A DNA stretch of 64,000 bases from SYOC01 sp964441775 (GCA_964441775.1 CAYTVL010000019.1:1-64000), one strand, 5' to 3'; counted from the first letter of the stretch, positions 18,319 to 27,163 are shown. Notes: generated from the sequence alone by a model not told the origin. Made by a program: numbers and translations.

Positions 18319-18701
18319 CCAGATATTCTCTGATGCGAATCGGGAGTCTACTCCTCACGAAAGCAGCGGTTGCAGGACCGTTGGGAGTGAAGGTTCTAAG
18401 GCTCTTGGTCGATACCGGATCAGTCCACACTATCCTCCCTGTAGAAGTGCTTGAGTCCATTGGCTGTAGCCCAGCAGTCAGTACGGAGCATGTCAGGCTT
18501 ATCACTGGCAGCGGTTATCTTATTGTTCCACAGGTCCAGACATCATGGTTTCAATGCCTGGGTCAAAAAGTCGACCAGAAGATGGTCATCGCTCACACGT
18601 TACCTTTTGGAAGCCTTGTGGATGGACTGTTGGGGATGGATTTTTTACGCCGGCTTCAAGCGAGAATTCTCATTAACGAGGGCCTCATTGAAATACCGTA
18701 G
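18315..18701 (+). CDS. Retropepsin-like (clan AA) aspartic protease
   Basis: This is a 128-residue single-domain protein. The catalytic motif LLVDTGSVHTILP (residues about 32-44) is the D-T-G-[ST] flap-side motif of retroviral-type aspartic proteases, and the second conserved element VDGLLGMDFL (about 98-107) matches the I-G-x-D-x-L motif. A single DTG half means it would act as a homodimer. No membrane segment or signal peptide is present, so it is cytoplasmic. It overlaps the 73-residue protein gene upstream by 4 bases. The substrate is unknown; the partner protein is one candidate. Confidence 0.8.
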   Translation: MTRYSLMRIGSLLLTKAAVAGPLGVKVLRLLVDTGSVHTILPVEVLESIGCSPAVSTEHVRLITGSGYLIVPQVQTSWFQCLGQKVDQKMVIAHTLPFGSLVDGLLGMDFLRRLQARILINEGLIEIP

Positions 18702-18893
18702 CATTCAGAAATTTCGTGCTGGGCGTGCTGGGGCGGCAAGGTGATAAGGACGGACCGTGTGAGAGCTCGTGCTCGCGATTTCTGTTGACAGATTGTCCCT
18801 GATCGCGCACAGTGAATGAGTTGTTACGCCTCCTACGTTTCTGGCGAGGGACGAGGAGAGCGTGTTGTTGTGAATCTTACAGAGGAGGACCGC

Positions 18894-20576
18894 ATGGCCT
18901 ACGATGTCGTCATTAAGAATGGAACGGTCGTCGATGGGACTGGCCGTGAGCCGTACCGTGCTGATGTGGCGGTGCAGGGCGATCGCATCGCTGAAATTGG
19001 GAACATTGCTACAACTGCTAAGCGTACGATCAACGCTGACGGACAGATCGTAACTCCAGGTTTCGTTGACATTCATACGCACCTGGATGCGCAAATCTGG
19101 TGGGACCCCGTCGTTTCTTCTTCTTGCTGGCATGGCGTAACTTCGGTGGTGATGGGCAATTGCGGCGTGACCTTTGCCCCGTGCCATCCTCAGGACCGTG
19201 AATATCTTGCTCATCTGATGGAATCCGTCGAGGACATTCCAGCCCAAAGCATCATGGCGGGCATGCCGTGGCAATGGGAAACCTATGGTGAATATCTCAA
19301 GGCGCTGGATGCGAGACCGAAGGGCGTGAATGTCGGCGGCATGGTAGGCCATTGCGCCGTGCGTTACTGGGCGATGGGCGCCAAGAGTCTCGATAATAAA
19401 CCGGCGAACGCCGACGAGATTGCGCGCATGCACGACATCGTGGAAGAAGCGATTGCCGGTGGGGCTCTGGGCTTCTCCACTTCCCGCACAATTTTGCATC
19501 GCACCCCGGAAGGTCAGCCCGTGCCTGGCACCTTTGCTGAATTTGACGAGATCATGGGTATCGCCCGCGCCTTGGGAAAGCTCGGACGTGGTCTCGTAGA
19601 AGCCGCACCCGGCATCGACAGTGGTCGTCCGGCGGATTTACAACGTGAGGTCAACTGGATGACGGAAGTCAGCTTGGCGACCGGTCGTCCGGTGACGTTT
19701 GGTCTGGCGCAAAGCCGCCCGCATCCGACGGTTTACTCGCAACTGCTCGACCAGATCAGCGCTAGTGCAAAGCGAGGCGCGCAAGTATTTGCGCAGTCCA
19801 CCACGCGCGGCATCGGCGTCCTGTTCGGCTTTGTAAACCGTACCCCATTTGACCGTGCCCCATCATGGCGTGCACTGCGGAACCTCAAACTCGAAGAGAA
19901 GGTCGCGAAGCTGCGCAATCCTGAGTACCGCGCGACGATGGTGAGCGAGGCGCTGGCTGATCCGCCGCCGATCGATTTCAGCCAGATTTTCCTGCTGCCT
20001 GACGGTGAGGTGCGTTACGATCACAAAGCGAACGACAGCCTGATGGCGCATGCGCAACGACTCGGCGTCAGCCCCGCTGAAGCCTTCATCGTATTGTCTG
20101 CGGATCGCGACGGCAAAGCGGTGTTCAACTATCCCTTCTTGAATCCGGATTTTGACGCAGTAGAAACGATGCTGGATCATCCACAAGTGGTGATTGGGTT
20201 GGGTGATTCCGGGGCCCATGTTGGGCAGATCATGGACGCCAGCTTGCCAACCTACTTCTTGAAATACTGGGTGAAAGAGCGACAGCATTTCACGCTGGCG
20301 CAGGCGATTCGCAAGTTGACGCTCGATCCCGCCCAGCTCTTTGGCATCCAGGATCGTGGCGTGCTCCGTCCAGGCGCGTATGCCGATGTGAATGTGATTG
20401 ATTATGACAACCTGCGGCTTCCTCCGCCGACCTTCGTGACTGATCTTCCGGCTGGCGGTAGCCGCTACATCCAGAAGTCGTCCGGCTACAGCTATACAAT
20501 GGTGAACGGACAAGTCTTCATGGAAGGACTCAGCCACACCGGCGCGCTCGCTGGCCAAGTGCTGCGCAGCGCGTAA
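18894..20576 (+). CDS. Amidohydrolase, N-acyl-D-amino-acid deacylase type
   Basis: I choose ATG 18894, with Shine-Dalgarno GAGGAGG at 18882; an in-frame extension upstream lacks such a signal. The product is 560 residues. It has the small composite beta domain at both ends (MAYDVVIKNGTVVDGTG, and GAYADVNVID near the C-terminus) typical of the urease/amidohydrolase superfamily. The metal motif is HTHLDAQ (about residues 62-68), followed by GVTSVVMGNCGVTFAPC, which resembles D-aminoacylase-type enzymes. A conserved GDSGAHVGQI segment supplies the late metal-site Asp. Substrate class (N-acylated D-amino acid or related amide) is inferred from family only. Confidence 0.88.
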   Translation: MAYDVVIKNGTVVDGTGREPYRADVAVQGDRIAEIGNIATTAKRTINADGQIVTPGFVDIHTHLDAQIWWDPVVSSSCWHGVTSVVMGNCGVTFAPCHPQDREYLAHLMESVEDIPAQSIMAGMPWQWETYGEYLKALDARPKGVNVGGMVGHCAVRYWAMGAKSLDNKPANADEIARMHDIVEEAIAGGALGFSTSRTILHRTPEGQPVPGTFAEFDEIMGIARALGKLGRGLVEAAPGIDSGRPADLQREVNWMTEVSLATGRPVTFGLAQSRPHPTVYSQLLDQISASAKRGAQVFAQSTTRGIGVLFGFVNRTPFDRAPSWRALRNLKLEEKVAKLRNPEYRATMVSEALADPPPIDFSQIFLLPDGEVRYDHKANDSLMAHAQRLGVSPAEAFIVLSADRDGKAVFNYPFLNPDFDAVETMLDHPQVVIGLGDSGAHVGQIMDASLPTYFLKYWVKERQHFTLAQAIRKLTLDPAQLFGIQDRGVLRPGAYADVNVIDYDNLRLPPPTFVTDLPAGGSRYIQKSSGYSYTMVNGQVFMEGLSHTGALAGQVLRSA

Positions 20577-20663
20577 GTGGTCGCGCGGAGATATGAACGC
20601 AGGGGGCTCAGGCTTCAGCCTCCCTGCAATTTATCCTCCCGACTCACAATCGAAGAGCTTTGT

Positions 20664-20694
20664 CAGCACGGGCGGGAAGCCCGTGCTGTGAGTG
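20664..20694. terminator. Bidirectional hairpin between convergent genes
   Basis: Arms CAGCACGGGC (20664-20673) and GCCCGTGCTG (20679-20688) form a strong stem around GGGAA; outer CTCACA/TGTGAG arms can extend it. It lies between the 3' ends of the amidohydrolase (20576) and the minus-strand secreted protein gene (20708), where a shared terminator is expected. There is no long T tract. Confidence 0.6.
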
Positions 20695-20707
20695 AACCAT
20701 CCTGTGA

Positions 20708-21301
20708 CTACTCGCGCAGGTTAGTAGACGAGAGAGAGAACCCGCCGATGATGTCCCCTGGAGTGGTCGGCACGGTTACTACAGTGTCAATTCGTTTCCC
20801 GTGGTTGGAGACTACGAAATGAAAGGTTCCAGAGCTGGCAACTGTTGCTCCCGTGCTATCGAAGGTCGCGCCGTGACACGTCCCGCCAAAGTAGTTGGTG
20901 AAAACACCATCGCCCGTACCGGTCGTGGGATCAAAACTCATGAACTTGCCTGCTTGGTGAACGACGTAGACGGTGGGTTGGGCAAGGCCCACGGGGGAAT
21001 CGGAATCAGTCTCTGTCCAGGTCGCACAAGCATTTCCATTGACATCGCTGGTATAGGCCCCGAATGCTAGGGCGGTAATCGGGACTCCCACCGACCCCGC
21101 ACTACCACATTTGACGGGGGCATGAGGGGGAGTACTCTCGACACAGAGTAAATAAGACCCATGCACCGTTTCTGCATAGACGCCAGCAAGATTCCGTGAA
21201 GAGATCTTTTCCGCGCCCTCATCGCTAGCGGCGGCAGTGTGGACCGCGAATCCCGAGGCCAAGGCCCAACTTGTCAGTACGATCATCATCAGTTTTTTCA
21301 T
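20708..21301 (-). CDS. Secreted protein of unknown function
   Basis: This 197-residue protein starts MKKLMMIVLTSWALASGF, a clear signal peptide with likely cleavage after HTAAA-S. The mature part is rich in Ser, Thr and Gly, with four cysteines that could form two disulfides (CVES, CGSAG, ACATW, GTCHG). It has alternating strands and the repeated idea of G-T-F-x-F near the end. I do not recognise a domain. It faces convergently towards the amidohydrolase and divergently from the large regulator gene at 21612. A periplasmic or extracellular location is the only firm inference. Confidence 0.65.
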   Translation of the reverse strand: MKKLMMIVLTSWALASGFAVHTAAASDEGAEKISSRNLAGVYAETVHGSYLLCVESTPPHAPVKCGSAGSVGVPITALAFGAYTSDVNGNACATWTETDSDSPVGLAQPTVYVVHQAGKFMSFDPTTGTGDGVFTNYFGGTCHGATFDSTGATVASSGTFHFVVSNHGKRIDTVVTVPTTPGDIIGGFSLSSTNLRE

Positions 21302-21599
21302 TGTGATTATCTCCTTTATTCAGTGAAATGAAAGAACATATTCGTAGTGATTCCCTCTCGTTGGGTATCGTTGTGGATGGTGGCGCCCGGGCAATGGATG
21401 ATTTTGCGTAAGACATATTTCCTCTCCTGCCGTGGTGGCGGTTGTGAAGTCGTTGGCCGGGCCTACTAGGGAAAAGACCCTTGCCCTTCAGTCTTCTATG
21501 GGTGTGTTCTCTTGCCCCCGTTGCTATTGTATGCGAAGAGGATAGCGAGAATAGGAACAGCAAGTCCTGAGTAAACTTTGAGCTTTCTTTGACGTTTCT
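21302..21599. other. Intergenic region between divergent genes
   Basis: The gap separates the minus-strand secreted protein from the plus-strand regulator, so both promoters should be here. I see a purine-rich ribosome site for each gene (ggagataatcac before the secreted protein, tgaggagag before the regulator) but no clear operator, RNA gene or repeat. Confidence 0.4.
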
Positions 21600-21928
21600 T
21601 TGAGGAGAGCTATGCCATCAGAAAACCGTCCGCGCTCTACACCCTTGTGGCTGGATTTCGAAAATGAGTGGGTATGGCGAGGAGACCAGTGTCTACAATT
21701 GCCGCCGAAAGCGTTTGCAGTCTTGCGCTATCTGGTCGAGCATCCAGGTCGTTTAGTCGGCAAAGTAGAACTGTTTCAGACGGTGTGGCCAGACACCGTC
21801 GTGAGTGAGTGGGCATTGACCACGTGTATACGTGGGATTCGTAAGGCTCTAGGAGAAAAGGCGCGGGAGCCTCAGTACATCGAGACTGTGCACCGGCGAG
21901 GATATCGGTTCATCGGGCCAGCAGCCGA

Positions 21929-21991
21929 TAGTCAACAGTCAATAGTCAGTAGCCCCTTCACTTTCCCAACCCCTAATCCCCAACACCCAGC
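21929..21991. repeat. Heptanucleotide repeat tract in regulator gene (linker 1)
   Basis: In-phase 7-mers of type TAGTCAA/CAGTCAA/TAGTCAG change into CCCTAAT/CCCCAAC/ACCCAGC units. It lies between the winged helix and the ATPase domain and is translated as a Ser/Gln then Pro/Asn-rich linker. Confidence 0.8.
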
Positions 21992-22142
21992 ACCTCTGTT
22001 GGTGGGGCGTGAGGCGGAACTAGCACGGCTCCGAAGTCAGTGGGAAAAAGCGCAGCACGGTGAGCGTCAGTTGATTTTTGTGATTGGTGAGCCAGGGATC
22101 GGTAAGACGGCGGTGATGGAAGCGTTTCTGACAGACATTGGA

Positions 22143-22256
22143 CAACAGGGAACAGGCAACGGAGCACAAGAGAGGCAACAGCTAATAAGCATGAGGCAAT
22201 GGAAGAATATGGACTTGTCCCAACCGATGCCTGTTGCCCGATCCCTGTTGCCAGGG
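22143..22256. repeat. Heptanucleotide tract with inverted ends in the ATPase domain
   Basis: Units CAACAGG/GAACAGG/CAACGGA at the left are complementary to GATGCCT/GTTGCCC/GATCCCT/GTTGCCA units at the right (22226-22253). The tract can fold back on itself while remaining open in the coding frame. It is inserted shortly after Walker A. Confidence 0.75.
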
Positions 22257-22409
22257 GTGTGGCTGGGCCACGGCCAATGCATCGAACACTACGGGGCAGG
22301 GGAGGCCTATCTGCCGCTGCTGTCGGCGCTCGGGCATTTGGGGCGTGGCCCCGACGGCCACCAGCTCATTGGTTTACTACGTCAACAAGCGCCAACCTGG
22401 CTCGTGTAG

Positions 22410-23594
22410 TTGCCAGCGTTGTTGACAGACGAAGAGTTGACAGCTTTGCAACGTAAGACGGCGGGCGTAACAAAAGAGCGCATGCTGCGGGAGTTGGCCG
22501 AAGCGCTGGAAGTGGTAAGCGCCGAACGCCCGTTAGTGTTGGTGCTGGAAGACCTGCACTGGAGCGATCCCTCGACACTGGACCTCTTGGCCTTTGTGGC
22601 CCGACGACCTCATCCGGCGCGGCTCTTCATTCTTTGCTCTTATCGCCCTGTGGAAATGCTCAGCGAGGGCCATCGGCTGAAACAGGTGCTCTCTGAACTC
22701 TACGCCCATCAGTTGGGGCACGAGCTGGCGCTGCAACGGCTCAGCGAGCCCGATGTGAACGCTTACTTGGCGCTGCGGTTTCCCGAGAGCGTGTTGCCCG
22801 CGCGTTTGGGACAGGTCTTACATCAACGAACCAGTGGTAATCCACTCTTTCTCACCAGCATGGTGCAAGAGCTGATGCAGCGTGGGATCTTGAGTCAGAC
22901 CGATGACGGCGTCTGGACGATACAGAGCGACATTGCCGAGTTGGAAGGATGGACACCTGACAGTGTTCGTCACCTCTTGGTGCGCCAGCGGGAACGACTC
23001 ATACCGAATGACCAACGTATGCTGGAAGCTGCGAGTTTGGCGGGGCAAGAGTTTTCGGCGGCCACGGTCGCGGCAGCACTAGAGACTGACATAGTCCCGA
23101 TTGAGCAGCAGTGTGGACGGCTGGCGGAGCGGCAGCAGTTCTTGAAACGGATGGGCCTCAGTGAGTGGCCAGACGGGACACGAGCCGAACGCTATGGGTT
23201 TCTGCATGCGCTGTACCAAGAGTTCTGGCATGAGCGGGTGAGCGTGAGCCAATTGCAGCGATGGCACCTGCGCATGGGCGAGCGCAAGGAGTTGGCGTAT
23301 GGTCAGCGAGCGGGAGAGATTGCGGCAGAGCTGGCGCTGCACTTTGAGCAGGGACAAGACTATCGACGGGCCATTCGGTATTTACAAGTGGCGGGCGAGA
23401 ATGCCGCACGACGGAATGCTCATCAAGAAGCGATTAATCACTTCACGCAAGGACTCGCATTACTCAAGACGCTACCAGACACCCGTGAGCGCACCCAACA
23501 GGAACTAGCCCTGCAACTCCCTCTTGGTAGCGTCATGTTCTCCGTTAGAGGTTATACCGCCTTAGACGCGGAAAAAGTCTACACGCAGACATAA
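22410..23594 (+). pseudogene. Regulator/ATPase/TPR gene, fragment 2 (between two in-frame stops)
   Basis: This is the same frame as the fragment before it. It carries the ATPase Walker B and sensor region (LVLVLEDLHWSDPSTLDLLAF), the conserved QRTSGNPLFLTSMVQEL segment equivalent to the GNPFFMEE motif, a winged-helix lid and the first TPR-like helices (ALLKTLPDTRERTQQELALQLPLG). It ends at TAA 23592-23594, within a helix that in the paralogue at 16337-17962 reads YTRAWELCQQ. There is no good ribosome site at its beginning, so separate translation is doubtful. Confidence 0.78.
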
Positions 23595-24665
23595 GCTCTC
23601 TGCCAACAGCTTGGAGAAACTTCCCAGCTCATGACCGTCCTATGGAGCCAGGTAGTTTTCTACAATAACCGGGGACAACTACAAAAGGGCTGCGAGTTGG
23701 CGGAAGAGATGCTGCATCTTGCTCAGGGCATCCAAGACCAGTATCCTCTCGCAAAGGCGCACGGGGTGTTGGGATGGACCTTGTACCTCTTAGGAGAATT
23801 CACCTCAGCCCATTTTCATTTGGAGCAATCCCTGGCGCTGTACGATTCCCACTCACATCCACAGTCTCCTTTTTTTACCCATGATATCAGAATGGAGAAT
23901 CTTTCCTTCTTGGCCTGGACCCTGTGGCATTTGGGCTATCCAGATCAAGCCTTGCAACGAGGTCGCAATGCGATGGTCTTGGCTGAAGGATTGCCTTTTC
24001 CCTTCGCTCTCGCAGTAACTTTGGGGTTTATCGCTTTACTCCACATTTTCCGTCGTGAAGGGCAACCTGCTCAAGCACTAGCGGAAAGAGTAATTTCCGT
24101 AGCGACCGAGCAAGGGTTCCCGTACTGGCTGGCGTACGGAATGGTGGAACGAGGCTGGGCGCTAGCCGACCAGGGGAGCCTGGAAGAAGGCATCGCTCAG
24201 TTACAGGAAGGGCTGGCTGCCTTTCGGTCCATACGAACAGAGTTGGGCTTATCGGGATTTCTTGCCATGCTGGCTGAGTCGTACGGAAAAGCGGGGCGAT
24301 GGGAGGACGGACTTGCCGCTTTGAATGAGGCATTAGCGAACGTGGACAACATTGGACAGCGTATGGGCGAGGCGGCGCTGTATCGACTGAAAGGCGAACT
24401 GACTCTCCAGTTGAAAGTTGAAAGCCACAAGTCGAAAGTCGAAGAAGCAGAGGCATGTTTTCTCAAAGCTATCGAAATCGCCAGCAAGCAGCAAGCCAAA
24501 TCGCTCGAACTGCGCGCCACGGTGAGCTTGGCTCGCTTGTGGCGGCAACAAGGCAAGCAGCACGAGGCTCATGTCATGTTGTCTACAATCTACCACTGGT
24601 TTACTGAAGGGTTTGATACAAAAGACTTGCAAGAGGCAAAGGCGTTGTTAGAGGAGCTGGAGTAA
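23595..24665 (+). pseudogene. Regulator/ATPase/TPR gene, fragment 3 (TPR repeats and C-terminus)
   Basis: The frame continues unshifted after the TAA; the first ATG is 23631. It encodes tetratricopeptide-like repeats (AKAHGVLGWTLYLLGEFTSAHFHLEQSL and later units) and a typical end, WFTEGFDTKDLQEAKALLEELE. A heptanucleotide tract at 24411-24445 is read in frame. With fragments 1 and 2 the full product would be about 1,020 residues. Apart from the two stops the reading frame is intact over 3 kb, which points to recent inactivation, readthrough or assembly error. Confidence 0.78.
24411..24445. repeat. Heptanucleotide repeat tract in TPR region
   Basis: Five in-phase units of type TTGAAAG/CCACAAG/TCGAAAG are translated as a Lys/Ser/Val-rich insert between two helical repeats. 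The position corresponds to the tract that ends the paralogous gene at 17916. Confidence 0.78.
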
Positions 24666-24674
24666 TAATGAGCA

Positions 24675-24745
24675 GTAGGGGCGAAGCATTCGCCAACCAG
24701 GTGCAAATTATCCAGACAAAAGCATCGCAAGAGCTTCGCTCCTAC
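24675..24745. repeat. Intergenic palindromic repeat, probable shared terminator
   Basis: GTAGGGGCGAAGC at the left and GCTTCGCTCCTAC at the right are complements with one mismatch, 71 bases end to end. It lies between convergent genes ending at 24665 and 24748. It is the same family as the element inside the cyclase gene at 16269. Confidence 0.7.
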
Positions 24746-24747
24746 AG

Positions 24748-25404
24748 CTAATCAAGCAACTCCTTCACCACCTCCACAGTCAACTCTCGCAAACTTCGTA
24801 ACACGAGACTCGCCTGGCTGAAATCGTTACGCCGGGTGTAATCATTGGGCACGGCAATGCAGGAGATCCCTGCGCGGACTGCCGCCAGGACGCCTTTGTA
24901 AGTGTCTTCAATGACAACACATTGAGAAGGAGCCAGCCCCAGCTTCTGGGCTGCGACGAGAAAGGCATCGGGTTCGGGTTTCGCTTTGTAATAATCCTGC
25001 CGCGCCACGGTCAGAGGAAAGAATTGCGCAAGTCCAAACTTGCGCAGCACGGAATCGAGATGCTCGCGGTTGCTATTGGTCGCCACGGTTAACGCGCAGT
25101 ACTCGGCAAGATGACGCACGGTCTCTTGCACGTGAGGCATTAACGTCACTTCGGTCTCTAGCAGATGCAAATAAATCGGTGAGCGCAGTTGGCGCATCTC
25201 GTCGGGTGAGATCGGCAGGTTATGCTTCGCAACAATATATTCCGGGCCGTTGCCCTGGGCGATCCAGTGATCTTCATACTCTTCGCGCGAGACGGTTACG
25301 CCATACGGTCTGAGCACGTCGCTGTACGCGCGGTAGTACAATCCTTCGGAATCGATGAGCACGCCGTCGAGATCAAAAATAACGCCAAGAGAAGAAGTCG
25401 CCAT
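24748..25404 (-). CDS. HAD-superfamily hydrolase, beta-phosphoglucomutase-like
   Basis: This is a subfamily IA HAD protein of 218 residues. Motif I is GVIFDLDGVLIDSEG (nucleophile Asp and acid/base Asp). A helical cap follows, then motif II VATNSN, motif III Lys in YKAKPEPD, and motif IV VVIEDTYKGVLAA. The layout matches phosphatases and beta-phosphoglucomutase relatives that act on small phosphorylated sugars; the exact substrate is not readable. I prefer ATG at 25404; a GTG four codons upstream (25416) is possible but sits too close to the purine-rich site. It is divergent from the small protein gene at 25471. Confidence 0.88.
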   Translation of the reverse strand: MATSSLGVIFDLDGVLIDSEGLYYRAYSDVLRPYGVTVSREEYEDHWIAQGNGPEYIVAKHNLPISPDEMRQLRSPIYLHLLETEVTLMPHVQETVRHLAEYCALTVATNSNREHLDSVLRKFGLAQFFPLTVARQDYYKAKPEPDAFLVAAQKLGLAPSQCVVIEDTYKGVLAAVRAGISCIAVPNDYTRRNDFSQASLVLRSLRELTVEVVKELLD

Positions 25405-25470
25405 AGATGCTTGCACCCTCTGTTCTGGCTGGATTTAGCTTGCCCGCGTTTTGTAGTACAGTCCCTACAC

Positions 25471-25719
25471 ATGAGTACGACAACGACTCGTCGACCCTTA
25501 CCAGAGGATCCGACCGCCGCCTGGGCGTCGATCTTTCAGGCTCTGGGACTGCCGCTCTATCGCGTTCACGTGGAAGCGCGAATTGCGCTCATTCAAGCGC
25601 CACCGGAAGATTTCGCTCGGTTGCTGGTTCCTGAGATGCGTGAAGCGTTGATTCAGCATGGCAAGGCGCTCGGCTACCTGTTTGTGACGCTGGATATGAA
25701 CTATCAAGACGAAAAGTAA
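25471..25719 (+). CDS. Small protein resembling the C-terminal tail of LarE
   Basis: This 82-residue protein starts at ATG 25471, with only a weak ribosome site. Residues about 26-80 (LGLPLYRVHVEARIALIQAPPEDFARLL ... LGYLFVTLDMNYQDEK) follow the pattern of the C-terminal domain of LarE, the ATP-dependent sacrificial sulfur transferase for the lactate racemase cofactor. The whole N-terminal ATP-pyrophosphatase domain is absent, and the region upstream is the divergent HAD gene. It could be a free-standing domain or the remnant of a deletion. The similarity is read by eye and should be treated as tentative. Confidence 0.55.
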   Translation: MSTTTTRRPLPEDPTAAWASIFQALGLPLYRVHVEARIALIQAPPEDFARLLVPEMREALIQHGKALGYLFVTLDMNYQDEK

Positions 25720-25732
25720 GGCGGAGAGTTTC

Positions 25733-26104
25733 TCAATCATCCAACGTGTGACGCGAGGCTTCCCATTCGCGTCCGTGAAAAGGCTGGATTGCTAACCGGC
25801 TGATGTCCACGCCTTCTAAACAACGCACGTTCACGTCAATCTTGTCGGGATGAGAGCGCGGAATGTAGTAGGCATGAATGCCGCACACCGGGCAGAAATA
25901 ATGCTTGGCCGTTTTGGTGTTGAACTGGTAGAGCGTGACCGCTTCTGGCGGAGAAAAAAGCTGAAAGTGTTCCAGCTCAACGATCACATGCAGAAATCCT
26001 TTCTTTGTGCAGATCGAGCAGTCACAGTCAATCACGTTCCTGAGATCGGTGGTCACGGCGAAGCGCACGCGACCACAATGACAACCGCCTTGATAGGTTG
26101 GCAT
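25733..26104 (-). CDS. GFA/CENP-V family zinc protein
   Basis: This 123-residue protein has the GFA fold signature: GGCHCGRVRFAV at the N-terminus, the second zinc cluster CDCSICTKKG and the third pair YFCPVCGIHAYY. These cysteines bind two zincs, as in glutathione-dependent formaldehyde-activating enzyme. Only some family members use S-hydroxymethyl-glutathione, so the activity is not implied. No partner genes point to formaldehyde metabolism. It converges on the small LarE-tail-like gene 14 bases away. Confidence 0.88.
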   Translation of the reverse strand: MPTYQGGCHCGRVRFAVTTDLRNVIDCDCSICTKKGFLHVIVELEHFQLFSPPEAVTLYQFNTKTAKHYFCPVCGIHAYYIPRSHPDKIDVNVRCLEGVDISRLAIQPFHGREWEASRHTLDD

Positions 26105-26142
26105 GATTACCTCTAATAAAAATGGGCTGTTGACCGCTTGAG

Positions 26143-26213
26143 GATTGAGTCATTGTCGGATTGCATCATTTCGTCATCGCACCCATGAATCAATGACACA
26201 ATGACTCAATTGT
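26143..26213. repeat. Palindromic heptanucleotide tract upstream of tRNA-Pro
   Basis: 7-base-phased units (GATTGAG, TCATTGT and so on) form a 71-base element whose ends, ATTGAGTCATTG (26144-26155) and CAATGACTCAAT (26199-26210), are exact complements. It is intergenic here, which shows that the same repeat type exists outside genes. Confidence 0.75.
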
Positions 26214-26269
26214 AGGAAAGGCTCTTGCCCCTTTATCTTCTAGACGCTAAGAGAAACAGGCAGTCCTGT

Positions 26270-26346
26270 CGGGGTGTAGCGCAGCCTGGTAGCGCACTCG
26301 TTTGGGGTGCGAGTGGTCGGCCGTTCAAATCGGCTCACCCCGACCA
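26270..26346 (+). tRNA. tRNA-Pro (anticodon GGG), CCA encoded
   Basis: A complete cloverleaf folds: acceptor CGGGGTG with CACCCCG, D arm GCGC/GCGC, anticodon arm CTCGT/GCGAG with loop TTGGGGT (anticodon GGG, reading CCC/CCU), T arm GGCCG/CGGCT with loop TTCAAAT, then A and an encoded CCA. The length is 77 bases including CCA. A hairpin terminator follows at 26354. Confidence 0.95.
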
Positions 26347-26353
26347 CAAAAGA

Positions 26354-26386
26354 AAAGGCGGCTGCAAATGTGGTCGCCTTTCTTCT
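26354..26386 (+). terminator. Rho-independent terminator after tRNA-Pro
   Basis: Arms AAAGGCG (26354-26360) and CGCCTTT (26375-26381) form a stem followed by a T-rich run (tcttctttggtttt). It separates the tRNA from surE. Confidence 0.7.
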
Positions 26387-26410
26387 TTGGTTTTCTGTTA
26401 AGATGTCGCC

Positions 26411-27163
26411 ATGATTATCTTGGTCTCGAACGATGATGGCATTCATTCTGCGGGCCTCCAAGCATTGGAAGCTGCACTGCAAACCGTCGGCGAGGTCTAT
26501 ACCGTAGCGCCGGATCGGGAACAGAGCGCCGTCAGCCACGCCCTCTCTTTGCATCGTCCTTTGCGGATCGAAGAGCTGGGGCCGCACCGTTTCGCTGTGG
26601 ATGGAACACCGACCGACTGTGTCAACCTTGCGGTCAAAGGATTTCTGCCGGTACGGCCACAACTCGTTGTCTCTGGCATTAACAAAGGCGCCAACCTGGG
26701 TGACGACATTACCTATTCAGGCACGGTTTCGGCTGCTATTGAAGGCGCATTACTCGGCATCCCTTCGATTGCGATTTCGTTAGTGACGTGGACGCCGCCT
26801 TTTCATTTTGCCGCTGCAGCGGAATTTGCTGCGATGCTCGCCCGCGAAGTGAGCGCGCAAGGGTTGCCGGCGGATACGTTGTTAAACGTGAATGTCCCGA
26901 ACTTGCCTCCCCAAGAGATTAAGGGCTATCGTTTCACCCGCCAAGGCAAACGGCGCTATTCGGAGACCATTGACGTGCGCGTCGACCCGCGCGGTCGGAA
27001 GTATTATTGGATTGGTGGTGATGATTTAGGATTTGACCCGGACGAGGGCACGGACTGTGTCGCCGTGCATGACGGGTTTATTTCTGTGACACCGTTGCAT
27101 GTTGACCTCACAAACTATCGCGCCTTGCATGAGATGCGCGATCTGCGATTACCATGGCGTTAA
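26411..27163 (+). CDS. surE: 5'/3'-nucleotidase SurE
   Basis: SurE is a metal-dependent nucleoside monophosphatase used in stationary-phase survival. The 250-residue product begins MIILVSNDDGIHSAG, with the catalytic Asp pair of the NDDG motif, and carries VVSGINKGANLGDDITYSGTVSAA, the conserved metal- and phosphate-binding segment. The length is standard. The pcm start lies inside its last codons (10-base overlap), the familiar surE-pcm arrangement, so the two are translationally coupled. The tRNA terminator upstream implies its own promoter between about 26380 and 26405. Confidence 0.96.
   Translation: MIILVSNDDGIHSAGLQALEAALQTVGEVYTVAPDREQSAVSHALSLHRPLRIEELGPHRFAVDGTPTDCVNLAVKGFLPVRPQLVVSGINKGANLGDDITYSGTVSAAIEGALLGIPSIAISLVTWTPPFHFAAAAEFAAMLAREVSAQGLPADTLLNVNVPNLPPQEIKGYRFTRQGKRRYSETIDVRVDPRGRKYYWIGGDDLGFDPDEGTDCVAVHDGFISVTPLHVDLTNYRALHEMRDLRLPWR

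Larger units (their letters stand above)
21612..22409 (+). pseudogene. Winged-helix regulator/AAA ATPase/TPR gene, fragment 1 (interrupted by TAG)
   Basis: This is the 5' part of a large regulator. ATG 21612 has the ribosome site GAGGAGAG just upstream. Residues about 10-100 form an OmpR-type winged helix (LPPKAFAVLRYLVEHPGRLV, then YIETVHRRGYRFIGPA). A heptanucleotide-repeat linker follows, then an AAA domain with Walker A IGEPGIGKTAV. The frame stops at TAG 22407-22409 after TWLV. The same frame continues without shift into the next fragment, and related proteins usually have Gln at this point, so a CAG-to-TAG change is the simplest explanation. A second heptanucleotide tract sits at 22143-22256. 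Confidence 0.8.

Noticed and set aside
22407..23594. Stop-codon reassignment (for example TAG read as Gln)
   Set aside because: Two different stop codons interrupt the gene while TAG, TAA and TGA all end other genes normally in this window.
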